NCBI GenBank assembly: GCA_964417725.1
Contig: CAYQIV010000001.1
Coordinates: forward strand, 62,001-126,000
Origin: SHZI01 sp964417725
GTDB lineage: Bacteria; Pseudomonadota; Gammaproteobacteria; Steroidobacterales; GCA-2729495
DNA length: 64,000 nt
Direction of reading: 5' to 3'
Notes under the pieces: model-generated
Told to the model about the DNA's origin: nothing
The model's input: the letters and a program-made list of their open reading frames with translations, nothing else
Databases searched by the model: none
In this document: positions 45,761 to 54,863 of the stretch, piece after piece
Layout of the letters: every line of letters begins with the position of its first letter
How positions within the stretch are numbered: position 1 is the stretch's first letter
Program-made: the position numbers and the translations under genes

Positions 45761-46860
45761 GGCACGGCCCGCCCATGCCGGCCGGGCAAGCGGCCGTGGA
45801 AGAATCCGGACTGGGCCAGCAGCATGAGCACGGCCGCACCGAGGAATACACCGTGTACCCACCACAGGCCGAGCACCGCCGGCACCTCGCCACGTTCGAG
45901 CCAGCCGCGGCCCGCCCCGAGCAGGTTGGCGTAGACGAGATAGATGAGCACGGCCTGGCCGATGCCACCAAAGCGCCCCTTGCGCGGTTCGGTCCTGGCC
46001 AGCGGCACGGCCAGCACCGCCAGCACGAGCAGGGTCAGCGGCGCCGCCAGCCGCCAGTGCAGTTCGGCACGGTAGGCCGGCTCCGCAGAGGCAGCGAGCG
46101 CCACAGTGGACAGCAGCGCAGGATCCCGGGCGCCGTCGCGGCGCGGTGACGGCGCCCAGGGAATGCCGTGCTCGGCAAAGGTGAAGATGCGGAATCCGGC
46201 CTCGCCGGGCGCACCCTCATAGCGCCGGCCGCGGGCGAAGACCAGCGTGCGCTGCCCCTGCGCATCGACCGCGGTCTGCCAGGCCTCCTCGGCGAGGATC
46301 ACCTCAATGCGGTCGCCGACACGGCGCTGGACGAAGACATCCAGCAGGCGACCGTCGTCCCCGACCCCACCGGCGTAGACCACCGCACTGGTCTGGCCGA
46401 GCCGGGCGAACTGTCCTGGCTTGAGCAGCGACAGGCTGACATCGCGCTTGGCCGCATCCGCCAGCGCCACCACGCGCCCCGCCGCCTCCGGCGCCATGGC
46501 CAGCGAGACCCACCCGACCAGCGCGGCAAGCACCAGCGCAAAACCGAGCAACGGCCGGTAGAGCCCTGCCGGACCGATCCCGCAGGCCATGATCGCCGCC
46601 ATCTCGCTGTCGTGATAGAGGCGCGCCAGCGCCAGCATGACCGACAGGAACAGGCTGACCGGCACGAGCACCGTCAGGTACTGCAGCGAGGTCAGGCCGA
46701 TCAGCTCGAAGATGGCATCGCGCGGCAGCTTGTTGGCCGCGGCATCGCCCAGCACGGCGGCGAGTTGGTTGGTCAGCAGGATGGTGAGCAGCGTGGCGGT
46801 CACCACCAGCCACGTCTGCAGGGTTTCGCGGAGCAGGTAACGGCTGAGGATGCGGGACAT
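45757..46860 (-). CDS. lptF: LPS export permease LptF
   Basis: 367 residues. MSRILSRYLLRETLQTWLVV, RLYHDSEMAAIMACGIGP and FVQRRVGDRIEVILAEEA are typical of LptF. Partner of LptG. The ATG is chosen at the conserved N-terminus; the frame extends 28 codons upstream. Divergent from pepA across 170 nt, as in E. coli. Confidence 0.95.
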   Translation of the reverse strand: MSRILSRYLLRETLQTWLVVTATLLTILLTNQLAAVLGDAAANKLPRDAIFELIGLTSLQYLTVLVPVSLFLSVMLALARLYHDSEMAAIMACGIGPAGLYRPLLGFALVLAALVGWVSLAMAPEAAGRVVALADAAKRDVSLSLLKPGQFARLGQTSAVVYAGGVGDDGRLLDVFVQRRVGDRIEVILAEEAWQTAVDAQGQRTLVFARGRRYEGAPGEAGFRIFTFAEHGIPWAPSPRRDGARDPALLSTVALAASAEPAYRAELHWRLAAPLTLLVLAVLAVPLARTEPRKGRFGGIGQAVLIYLVYANLLGAGRGWLERGEVPAVLGLWWVHGVFLGAAVLMLLAQSGFFHGRLPGRHGRAVP

Positions 46861-47030
46861 CGAAGGAGCAAGAACCTCTGCGCGCGGCAGTGGCCGGGAG
46901 GAGCGATCGGGTACACTGGCAGCCGGTAACCCTGTTCCCCGCACCGGGATACGCCGGTTACATTGGGTCAGCCCGGTGATGGAGTCAAGCCGTGCGGGCT
47001 GGCGCCGTTGCCACAGGCACGAGAGGTTCC

Positions 47031-48521
47031 ATGAAGTTTACAGTCCGCACCGGTTCCGCAACCACGCAACGCACGGCATGCGCCATCGTCGGGGTCTACG
47101 CCGACGGCACACTCGACGACAGCGCGACTGCACTCGACCGCGCCGCTGGCGGCCTGATCCGCGCTGCGCTGAAGGGTCGCGACATCAAGGGTGAGGTCGG
47201 CGAGACGCTGATGTTGATGGCGGGCAGCCCGCTGCCCTGCCGGCGCATCCTGCTCGTCGGGCTGGGCAAGCGGCAGCAGTTCGACCGGCGGACCTGGCGC
47301 CGGGCGGTGCGCGCGGCCTGCGCAGCGCTGGGCCGCACGCGCCATGCGGATGCCACCTGCTACCTCTCGCTGACCGACGTGCCCGGCACCGACGCCTATC
47401 GCCGCGCGCGCCTCATCGCCGAAGTCTGGCACGAAGCCAGCTATCGCTTCACGACACTGAAGAGCGAGCGCGGCGACGCTGCACCGCCGGCCAATACGCT
47501 GGCCATCGCCGCAGGCAAAGCCGACCTGGCCCGGGCGCGCCGCGGCATCGCCGACGGCGACGTGATCGGCAAGGCCGTCAACCTGGCGCGCGAACTCGGC
47601 AACCTGCCGGCCAATGTCTGCACGCCCACGCACCTCGTCGGCACCGCCCGGCGCATCGGCGCCCGCCACCCGCGTCTCAAGGTACGGGTGCTCAACCGGC
47701 CGCAGATCACCCGGCTGAAGATGGGCGCATTCCTCGCCGTGACGCGCGGCGCGGCGGAACCGCCGCGCTTCATCATCATGGAATGGCGCGGCGGCAAGCG
47801 CGGCAGCGCGCCGATCGTACTGGTCGGCAAGGGCATCACCTTCGACTCCGGCGGCATCAGCCTCAAGCCGGGTCCGGCGATGGATGAAATGAAGTACGAC
47901 ATGTGCGGCGCCGCAGGCGTCATCGCCACGCTGCAGGCCGCTGCCGAGCTCGGGCTACCGGTCAACGTCGTCGCCCTGGTGCCGGCCTGCGAAAACCTGC
48001 CCTCCGGCACGGCGACGCGGCCGGGTGACATCGTGCGCAGCATGTCGGGCAAGACCATCGAGATCCTCAACACCGACGCCGAAGGCCGCCTCATCCTCTG
48101 CGACGCGCTGAGCTACGCCCTGCGCTACAAGCCCGCCGCGCTGATCGATGTCGCGACGCTGACCGGCGCCTGCGTCGTCGCCCTCGGCAAGCATCGCTCG
48201 GGCCTGCTGGCCAGCGACGATGGCCTGGCCGGCGCCCTGCTCGACGCCGGCGAGGCTGCCGACGACCGCGCGTGGCGGCTGCCGCTCGACGCCGAGTACG
48301 GTGAGCAGCTCAAGAGCAATTTCGCCGACATGGCCAACATCGGCGGCCGCGATGCCGGAGCGATCACCGCAGCGAGTTTCCTGTCGCGCTTCGTCGGCAA
48401 CACACCCTGGGCCCACCTCGACATCGCCGGTACGGCATGGTTGCAGGGCAGCCAGAAAGGCGGCACGGGCCGCCCGGTGCCGCTGCTCGTCGAATACCTG
48501 CTGGCGCACGCGCGATCGTGA
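47031..48521 (+). CDS. pepA: leucyl aminopeptidase PepA
   Basis: 496 residues, M17 family. Metal site GKGITFDSGGISLKPG and NTDAEGRLILCDAL, with Lys and Arg of the catalytic centre, all in the C-terminal domain. The N-terminal domain is typical. In E. coli PepA is also a DNA-binding regulator. Ribosome-binding site GAGAGG. The stop overlaps the holC start. Confidence 0.96.
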   Translation: MKFTVRTGSATTQRTACAIVGVYADGTLDDSATALDRAAGGLIRAALKGRDIKGEVGETLMLMAGSPLPCRRILLVGLGKRQQFDRRTWRRAVRAACAALGRTRHADATCYLSLTDVPGTDAYRRARLIAEVWHEASYRFTTLKSERGDAAPPANTLAIAAGKADLARARRGIADGDVIGKAVNLARELGNLPANVCTPTHLVGTARRIGARHPRLKVRVLNRPQITRLKMGAFLAVTRGAAEPPRFIIMEWRGGKRGSAPIVLVGKGITFDSGGISLKPGPAMDEMKYDMCGAAGVIATLQAAAELGLPVNVVALVPACENLPSGTATRPGDIVRSMSGKTIEILNTDAEGRLILCDALSYALRYKPAALIDVATLTGACVVALGKHRSGLLASDDGLAGALLDAGEAADDRAWRLPLDAEYGEQLKSNFADMANIGGRDAGAITAASFLSRFVGNTPWAHLDIAGTAWLQGSQKGGTGRPVPLLVEYLLAHARS

Positions 48522-48949
48522 GCCGCGTGTCCTTCTACGTGCTGGCGGTCAGCGAGCCCCGCGCCCGACTCGCCTACACCTGCCGCCTCACGGAAAAAGT
48601 CTACAAGCTCGGTCAGCGCATCCACTGCGTTGCCGAAGACGAGACCCAGGCACAGGCGCTGGATGAGCTGCTGTGGACCTTCCGCCAGGGCAGTTTCGTG
48701 CCCCATGCGCGCGTCGCGGCCGGCGCTGCCGCCAGCGCGTCGCCGGTCACCATCGGCCGGCCTGACGAACCGGCACCCGAGGCCGATGTGCTCATCAACC
48801 TCGCCCGCGAAGTGCCGGCCTGCTTCGACCGGTTCACCCGCATCGCCGAAATCATCGACGGCGATCCCGCCTGCCGCAGCGCCGGCCGCGAGCGGCACCG
48901 CCACTACCGCCGCCTCGGCATCCAGCCCGAGACGCACGAGGTCGAATGA
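48518..48949 (+). CDS. holC: DNA polymerase III chi subunit
   Basis: 143 residues. FYVLAVSEPRARLAYTCRLTEKVY, LDELLWTFRQGSFVPHA and ADVLINLAREVPACFDRF match HolC. Chi links the clamp loader to SSB through psi (HolD). GTG start overlaps the pepA stop by 4 nt (GTGA), as in the pepA-holC-valS order of E. coli. Confidence 0.93.
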   Translation: MSRVSFYVLAVSEPRARLAYTCRLTEKVYKLGQRIHCVAEDETQAQALDELLWTFRQGSFVPHARVAAGAAASASPVTIGRPDEPAPEADVLINLAREVPACFDRFTRIAEIIDGDPACRSAGRERHRHYRRLGIQPETHEVE

Positions 48950-49242
48950 ACACGGAACGCGGCCAGATCCCGGTGCTGACCACCGCCGTCGCCCGGCCGA
49001 AGCGCGTACCGGCGGCATCGCCACCCGCCCGGCCCGCGCTCAGCGACGAGGAACTCGCCGCCATCCAGGTGCGCATCGCCACCGGCAGCTTCGCGCTGGT
49101 GGAATCGTTGCTGCACAATGCCTTCCGCCAGATGGAAGCGACGCTCTACGAAGAGCTCGTCAGCCGCCTGCGCCACCAGTTGCCCGACCTGGTCGACCAG
49201 GTCCTCCGCGAGCATTTCCAGGATGACAGACAAAAGCCCTGA
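48946..49242 (+). CDS. small protein of unknown function between holC and valS
   Basis: 98 residues. Basic, Pro/Ala-rich first third, then an amphipathic helical part: LSDEELAAIQVRIATGSF, LVESLLHNAFRQMEATLYEELVSRLRHQLP. I do not recognise it. It overlaps holC by 4 nt and valS by 20 nt, so it is translated in the operon. The helical half may mediate oligomerisation or contact with the replisome or polymerase chi (inference from position only). Confidence 0.75.
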   Translation: MNTERGQIPVLTTAVARPKRVPAASPPARPALSDEELAAIQVRIATGSFALVESLLHNAFRQMEATLYEELVSRLRHQLPDLVDQVLREHFQDDRQKP

Positions 49243-52066
49243 GGCCGCCGCCCTCCCCGTCAAGAGCTACCAGCCCGCGGCGATCGAACAGCACTGGTAT
49301 CGACGCTGGGAAGAAGCGGGCTACTTCGCACCCACCGGCCGCGGCGCGCCCTACTGCATCATGATCCCGCCGCCGAACGTCACCGGCACGCTGCACATGG
49401 GCCATGCCTTTCAGCACACGCTGATGGACGCCCTGACGCGCTACCACCGCATGCGCGGCAACAACACCCTCTGGCAACCGGGCACGGACCATGCCGGTAT
49501 CGCCACCCAGATGGTCGTCGAGCGGCAGCTCGAGGCCCAGGGCACGTCGCGACTGGCGCTCGGCCGCGAGGCTTTCGTCGAGCGCGTCTGGCAGTGGAAG
49601 GCGCAGTCCGGCGACACCATCTCGCGCCAGCAGCGGCGCCTGGGCAACTCGGTGGACTGGCAGCGCGACCGTTTCACCATGGACGCCGGGCTGTCGCGCG
49701 CGGTCACCGAGGTCTTCGTGCGGCTGCACGAGGACGGCCTGATCTATCGCGGCAAGCGCCTCGTCAACTGGGATCCGGTGCTGCATACCGCGCTGTCCGA
49801 CCTCGAAGTGCTCTCCGAGCCCGAGCAGGGCCACCTGTGGCACCTGCGCTACCCGCTCGCGGACGGCAGCGGTCATCTGGTGGTGGCGACGACGCGCCCC
49901 GAGACCATGCTCGGCGACACCGCGGTGGCCGTGAACCCGGAGGACGCACGCTACCGGCATCTCGTCGGCCGGCAGGTCAAGCTGCCCCTCACGGGGCGGC
50001 TCATCCCGGTGATCGCCGATGAACACGTCGACCGCGAATTCGGCACAGGGTGCGTCAAGATCACCCCGGCCCACGACTTCAACGACTACGAGGTCGGCCG
50101 GCGCCACAACCTGCCGATGATCAACATCTTCGATCGCGATGCGTGCATCCTCTCGGCGCCCGACGCGGCCGGCGAAGGTGATGACCCGGCGCAGGCCTTC
50201 GCCGGGATCCCGGCCGCGCTGCGCGGCCTCGACCGCCTCGTCGCACGCGAACGCGTCATCGCCCTGCTCGACGAGGCCGGTCTCCTCGAACGCACCGAAG
50301 CGCACACGCTGCAGGTGCCGCGCGGCGACCGCAGCAACGCCGTCATCGAGCCGTGGCTCACCGACCAGTGGTATGTCAAGGTCGCACCGCTGGCCGGGCC
50401 GGCCATCGCCGCCGTCGAGGACGGCCGCATCCGCTTCGTGCCGGAGAACTGGGCGAAGACCTACTTCCAGTGGATGCACAACCTTCAGGACTGGTGCATC
50501 AGCCGCCAGCTCTGGTGGGGGCACCGGATCCCGGCCTGGTACGACGCCGATGGGCGCATCTTCGTCGGCCGCGACGAGGCCGACGCCCGCGCGCGCGCCG
50601 GCCTTGGCGCCGACGTGCCGCTGCGCCAGGACGAGGACGTCCTCGACACGTGGTTCTCCTCGGCGCTGTGGCCCTTCTCGACCCTCGGCTGGCCGGAACG
50701 CACGCCGGAACTCGAGGCCTTCTACCCGACCAGCGTGCTCGTCACCGGTTTCGACATCATCTTCTTCTGGGTCGCGCGCATGATCATGATGGGCCTGCGC
50801 TTCATGGGCGACGTGCCCTTCCGCGAGGTCTACATCACCGGGCTGATCCGTGACGAGCACGGCAACAAGATGTCGAAGTCGAAGGGCAACATCATCGACC
50901 CGCTCGACCTCATCGACGGCATCGACCTGCCGCACCTGGTGGAGAAACGCACCACAGGCCTCATGCAGACGCACCTCAGGCCGCAGATCGAGAAGGCGAC
51001 GCGCAAGCAGTTTCCCACCGGCATCCCCGAGTTCGGCACCGATGCGCTGCGCTTCACCTTCTGTGCGCTGGCCGGCCCCGGGCGCGACATCCGCTTCGAC
51101 CTCAACCGCGTCGAGGGCTACCGCAACTTCTGCAACAAGATCTGGAACGCCACGCGCTTCGTGCTCATGAACGCCGCCGACGGTGCCGCCGCGCCGGCGC
51201 CGGGCGCCGCGCGGATGCTGCCCGACCGCTGGATCATCTCGCGCTTCGGCCGCACGCTCGACGCCATCGAGGGACATTTCCGCGACTATCGCTTCGACCT
51301 CGTCGCCCGCGCCCTCTACGAGTTCATCTGGAACGAGTACTGCGACTGGTACCTGGAGCTCACCAAGCCCATCCTCCAGGGTGCCGACGTGCCGGCCGCC
51401 GACAAGACCGCGACCCGCCACACGCTGCTCGCCGTGCTCGAAGGCCTGCTGCGCGCCGGCCACCCGGTGATGCCCTTCATCACCGAGGCGTTGTGGCAGC
51501 AGGTCGCGCCGCTGGCCGGGCACTGCGGCGAGACGATCATGCGCCAGCCCTGGCCCGACGCCGGCGCCTTTCCGCTCGACGACGCGGCCGAGGCCGACAT
51601 GGCCTGGATCCAGGGCTTCATCCTCGGCATCCGCCAGATCCGCGGCGAGATGGACATCCCGCCGGCACGGCGCTTCGAGGTCCTGCTGCAGGGCGCGACG
51701 GACGACGACCTGCGGCGCGTCGAGGCCAGCCGCCTGCTGCTCACCGACATCGCGCGCGTCAGCGACATCAAGATCCTGCCGTCCGGAAGCAGCCCGCCCC
51801 CGGCAGCGACCGCACTGCACGGCACGATGACGCTGCTCGTGCCGCTTGCCGGCCTCATCGACGTCACTGCCGAACGCGCGCGACTGGAGAAGAACCGCGA
51901 GCGGGCCGCGGCTGACATGGCGCGGCTCGATGGCCGGCTGGCCGACGCGCGCTTCGTCGCCAACGCACCGGAAGCCGTGATCACCAAAGAGCGCCAGCGC
52001 CGCGCCGCGCTCGCCGAGGACCTGCGCCGCCTCGACGAACAGCTCGCGCGGCTGTCAGGCCTGTAG
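49223..52066 (+). CDS. valS: valyl-tRNA synthetase
   Basis: 947 residues (E. coli 951). HIGH motif in PPPNVTGTLHMGH (~45-57), the CP1 editing domain, KMSKS in NKMSKSKGN (~550), and a C-terminal coiled coil (~880-945). It charges tRNA-Val and edits threonine. It overlaps the preceding gene by 20 nt. Confidence 0.98.
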   Translation: MTDKSPEAAALPVKSYQPAAIEQHWYRRWEEAGYFAPTGRGAPYCIMIPPPNVTGTLHMGHAFQHTLMDALTRYHRMRGNNTLWQPGTDHAGIATQMVVERQLEAQGTSRLALGREAFVERVWQWKAQSGDTISRQQRRLGNSVDWQRDRFTMDAGLSRAVTEVFVRLHEDGLIYRGKRLVNWDPVLHTALSDLEVLSEPEQGHLWHLRYPLADGSGHLVVATTRPETMLGDTAVAVNPEDARYRHLVGRQVKLPLTGRLIPVIADEHVDREFGTGCVKITPAHDFNDYEVGRRHNLPMINIFDRDACILSAPDAAGEGDDPAQAFAGIPAALRGLDRLVARERVIALLDEAGLLERTEAHTLQVPRGDRSNAVIEPWLTDQWYVKVAPLAGPAIAAVEDGRIRFVPENWAKTYFQWMHNLQDWCISRQLWWGHRIPAWYDADGRIFVGRDEADARARAGLGADVPLRQDEDVLDTWFSSALWPFSTLGWPERTPELEAFYPTSVLVTGFDIIFFWVARMIMMGLRFMGDVPFREVYITGLIRDEHGNKMSKSKGNIIDPLDLIDGIDLPHLVEKRTTGLMQTHLRPQIEKATRKQFPTGIPEFGTDALRFTFCALAGPGRDIRFDLNRVEGYRNFCNKIWNATRFVLMNAADGAAAPAPGAARMLPDRWIISRFGRTLDAIEGHFRDYRFDLVARALYEFIWNEYCDWYLELTKPILQGADVPAADKTATRHTLLAVLEGLLRAGHPVMPFITEALWQQVAPLAGHCGETIMRQPWPDAGAFPLDDAAEADMAWIQGFILGIRQIRGEMDIPPARRFEVLLQGATDDDLRRVEASRLLLTDIARVSDIKILPSGSSPPPAATALHGTMTLLVPLAGLIDVTAERARLEKNRERAAADMARLDGRLADARFVANAPEAVITKERQRRAALAEDLRRLDEQLARLSGL

Positions 52067-52068
52067 TC

Positions 52069-52103
52069 ACGGCCGGCGCCGACCCCCGCACAGCGCCGGC
52101 CGT
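52069..52103. terminator. bidirectional hairpin between valS and Rieske gene
   Basis: ACGGCCGGCGC (52069-52079) pairs perfectly with GCGCCGGCCGT (52093-52103), 13-nt loop, between the convergent stops of valS and the oxygenase gene. No T-run, but location and stability suggest a terminator for both. Confidence 0.6.
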
Positions 52104-52106
52104 CGT

Positions 52107-53243
52107 TCACGGTGCGACCAGCGGCACCGTCGCCAGCACCCAGTTGCCCTCGGTGCGCCGCGCCGGGCTGGGGATCGTGTACACCGACTCACCTTCGGCC
52201 TCCAGTTCGCGCAGCCGCCGGCTGTCGATGCGCCAGCCCTGCGCCTCCCAGCGCTTGAGCCAGCCGCGGTAGCCGCCGATCACGGCATCGGCTTCGACGA
52301 GCAACTCGCGCGCGGCGCCGGCCGGCGTGCGCACCGGCGCCAGCTGTTCGACGATGGCGATGTCCTGCCGCGCGATGACCACACACCGATCGGCGACGGC
52401 CTGGTCCTTTTCCTCGGTGAGCAGGCAGTTGCGCATGTTGACGAGGAACACGCGGATGTGGCGCTCGTCGATCGGGCACTCGTACATGTACTGGTGCATC
52501 CAGTTGTCGGCGGCCATGTGGATCTGCGTGGTCATCGCCGCCGGGCCGTGGTGCCACGTGCCGGCGCTGACGTTGGGATCAAACTTGCCCGACTTGTCGG
52601 TGCGCATCGCGGTGCGCGTGGCGTATTCCTTGCCTTCGCGGTAGCGGCCGAGGAACTGCATCATGAAACCGCAGCCCCAGTCCCGGTCCTCGACGGTGAA
52701 TGCCGGCACGCTGTAGTCGTCGCGATCGCCGCCCGTGCCGTGCGTCGGGTGCACGAACTCGTTGTGCGCCGGATCCATGCCGTTTTCGATCGAGCGCTCG
52801 TAGTTGCAGGCCACGTCGAAGATGACCAGGTTGTGGCGCCAGCCCTCCTGCCCATACTCCGGGCATGCCATCAGCGGCGGGCGCCCGGCCTCGGGCAGAT
52901 CGCCGAGGAACGCGAACACGATCCCGTACTTCTCCTCGACAGGATAGGCATCGACCTTGGCGCGCGCCGGGATCGTGGCCTCCGGGCCCATCGACGGGAT
53001 CATCGTGCAGCGGCCCGTGCCGTCGAAACGCCAGCCGTGGTAGGGGCACGCCACCTCGCCGTTGCGCAGGCGGCCGTCACCCAGCGAACCGCCACGGTGC
53101 GCGCAGACATCGGCCAGGCAATGCGCCTGGCCGGCGGCATCGCGGAACAGGGTGAACCGCCGGCCGAGCATCGTCACCCGCGCGGGTTTGTCGCAGCCCA
53201 GCTCGTGGCTGGCGATGGCCGGATACCAGAAGTTGATGAACAT
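52107..53243 (-). CDS. Rieske non-heme iron oxygenase, alpha subunit
   Basis: 378 residues. Rieske cluster ligands C47-A-H49 and C66-P-Y-H69; mononuclear iron site in NGMDPAHNEFVHPTHG (H160, H165). The length and single-component layout fit the aromatic ring-hydroxylating / O-demethylase group (vanillate demethylase-like and related). Needs a separate reductase, which is not nearby. Substrate unknown. GGAG precedes the ATG. Transcribed away from the marR gene across a palindromic operator. Confidence 0.9.
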   Translation of the reverse strand: MFINFWYPAIASHELGCDKPARVTMLGRRFTLFRDAAGQAHCLADVCAHRGGSLGDGRLRNGEVACPYHGWRFDGTGRCTMIPSMGPEATIPARAKVDAYPVEEKYGIVFAFLGDLPEAGRPPLMACPEYGQEGWRHNLVIFDVACNYERSIENGMDPAHNEFVHPTHGTGGDRDDYSVPAFTVEDRDWGCGFMMQFLGRYREGKEYATRTAMRTDKSGKFDPNVSAGTWHHGPAAMTTQIHMAADNWMHQYMYECPIDERHIRVFLVNMRNCLLTEEKDQAVADRCVVIARQDIAIVEQLAPVRTPAGAARELLVEADAVIGGYRGWLKRWEAQGWRIDSRRLRELEAEGESVYTIPSPARRTEGNWVLATVPLVAP

Positions 53244-53290
53244 GGGACAGCTCCTGCGGGGATGGGAGACGGAACCATCCTGCGATACAT

Positions 53291-53324
53291 GACAGCATAC
53301 TGTCAACTATGACAGTATGCTGTC
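53291..53324. promoter_or_regulatory. palindromic operator between Rieske gene and marR
   Basis: GACAGCATACTGTC (53291-53304) and GACAGTATGCTGTC (53311-53324) are exact reverse complements, 6-nt spacer, 20 nt apart (two helical turns). Each arm is itself a near palindrome (GACAG-N4-CTGTC), the form of a MarR-type dimer box. It lies between two divergent genes, one of them a MarR regulator. Confidence 0.8.
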
Positions 53325-53350
53325 GTCCCCGACTCGGGCAGAATACCCCC

Positions 53351-53818
53351 ATGCGCAGCAGCAAGCGGACCACGGACACCCCCAGCCGCCAGGCCGAGGC
53401 GCTGGCGCGGCTGGTCGGCGAAAGTGTGCGATTGCACACGCGGCTGCTCGCCGCCTCCGACGGCATGTCCCGTGATCTCGGCATGAGCAGCGCCCGCTGG
53501 CAGGTGCTGTCGGTGGTCGGGCGCAGCGACGAGCCCGTCACCGTCTCCGGCCTCGCCCGCTGGATGGGGCTGGCGCGGCAAAGCGTGCAGCGGATCGCCG
53601 ACGCACTGGTCAGCGACGGGACCCTCGAATACCGGCCCAACCCCGGCCACCGTCGGGCACCGCTGCTGCAGGTCACCGCCGCCGGCAGGCGGCTGCTCGC
53701 CCAACTCGACGCGCGGCGTTATCGCTGGGCCGAGACGGTGGCCGCCGACCTCGACCCCGGCGCCATCGAGGCGGCCACCAACTTGCTCAGGAAGGTGCGC
53801 GGGCGGCTGGGGGGATGA
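53351..53818 (+). CDS. MarR-family transcriptional regulator
   Basis: 155 residues, winged helix: GMSSARWQVLSVVG, SGLARWMGLARQSVQRIADAL (recognition helix) and a wing PNPGHRRAPLLQVT. It most likely represses itself and the divergent Rieske gene via the palindrome at 53291-53324, with release by an aromatic ligand (inference). The ATG giving MRSSKRTTD is preferred; an in-frame ATG at 53309 lies inside the operator. Confidence 0.93.
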   Translation: MRSSKRTTDTPSRQAEALARLVGESVRLHTRLLAASDGMSRDLGMSSARWQVLSVVGRSDEPVTVSGLARWMGLARQSVQRIADALVSDGTLEYRPNPGHRRAPLLQVTAAGRRLLAQLDARRYRWAETVAADLDPGAIEAATNLLRKVRGRLGG

Positions 53819-54226
53819 GACCGCACAGGCCCGTCGACAATCACGACAGGGGGAGGCAGCTGGCGCTCGTCCCGGGGAGACCTCTTCCCGAATCTCAACC
53901 GGGCCGAAGCAGGGCTGGCGGTTCACAGCCGTCATCGACGCCTGACGTTCAACGCGGTTCGTTACATCGGGCCGCCATGATCCAGCGCTGGCGGTGCAGG
54001 GACACTCAGGTGCTTTTCGAGGCCGGGAGGTCCCGCCGGATTGCCGGGATGGCGAAGGTCACCACGCGCAGGCCCGCCCGGTTCACCGCCGCCTGGCTGA
54101 GGCAACGCCACTCGGAATGCGGTCGGCAACTGCCAACTGACACGACGGGCGACAACGGTATCGGCATCGCCGTTAAATGCCGTTTCCACACCACGCCCCG
54201 GGACACGACCTTGCGCCCCTTTTCCG
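53819..54226. other. 408-nt intergenic region
   Basis: No convincing gene, RNA or repeat. One long frame on the + strand (Arg/Pro-rich, no domain) looks spurious. The region separates marR from the convergent msrB. Confidence 0.6.
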
Positions 54227-54640
54227 TCACACGTCGCGCAGCGGCGGCAGCGGCTCGCCGTCCGGGATGAAGCGCAGCGCGAGGCCGTTGTTGCAGTAAC
54301 GCTGGCCGGTGGGCTGCGGGCCGTCGCCGAAGACGTGTCCCTGGTGGCCGCCGCAGCGCGCGCAGTGGTATTCGGTGCGGGGCGTGGCCAGGGTGTGGTC
54401 GGCCCGGGTGGCGAGACAGCCGGGCGCCAGCGGCTCGAAGAAGCTCGGCCATCCGGTGCCGCTGTCGAACTTGCCGCGGCTGCTGAAGAGCGGCTGATGG
54501 CAGGCAGCACAAAGGTAGGTTCCCGATCTTTTCTCGGCATTCAGCGGACTGCTGTGCGGCCGCTCGGTGCCCTCCTCGACCAGCACCCGGTAGCGGGCGT
54601 CATCCAGCACCGACCGCCAGCGGTGTTCATCTTTCGGCAT
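54227..54640 (-). CDS. msrB: peptide-methionine (R)-S-oxide reductase MsrB
   Basis: 137 residues. Zinc ligands C44/C47 (CAAC) and C93/C96 (CARC), FDSGTGWPSFFEP, and catalytic Cys116 in RYCNNGLALRF. It repairs methionine-R-sulfoxide. Cytoplasmic type with no signal peptide. Two ATGs are near: GGGAGG sits directly against the first (54646) and 6 nt from the second (54640), so the second is preferred. Confidence 0.95.
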   Translation of the reverse strand: MPKDEHRWRSVLDDARYRVLVEEGTERPHSSPLNAEKRSGTYLCAACHQPLFSSRGKFDSGTGWPSFFEPLAPGCLATRADHTLATPRTEYHCARCGGHQGHVFGDGPQPTGQRYCNNGLALRFIPDGEPLPPLRDV

Positions 54641-54863
54641 GATCATCCTCCCGTTCGCGGCCGGCACCGCACGGCCGGCACCCTCGCGCTCCGGCAAGGA
54701 GTATCACGCCGGAAACGCCCACCACAAGGAAGTTTCGTCAGGATGGCGATGCCGGGGATGCGGCCAGCGGCGTTGTCCATCCTTCGGCATGACCGTTACC
54801 GCCAGTTGGCGCAGAATGCGACACGTGCCTCGTCCGCCGGACACCGCCAGGGAACCTCGAGCC

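Noticed and set aside
46861..47030. Inverted GTAACC / GGTTAC pair between lptF and pepA
   Set aside because: Only six bases with a long spacer; no good promoter boxes at proper spacing.
49160..51820. Minus-strand open frame of 886 codons
   Set aside because: Antisense shadow of valS, whose HIGH and KMSKS motifs are clear.
53309..53350. Earlier ATG for the MarR protein
   Set aside because: It lies inside the palindromic operator; the later ATG fits family length.
53815..54270. Possible gene of 151 codons in the marR-msrB gap
   Set aside because: Arg-rich random-looking translation, runs antisense into msrB, no ribosome-binding site.
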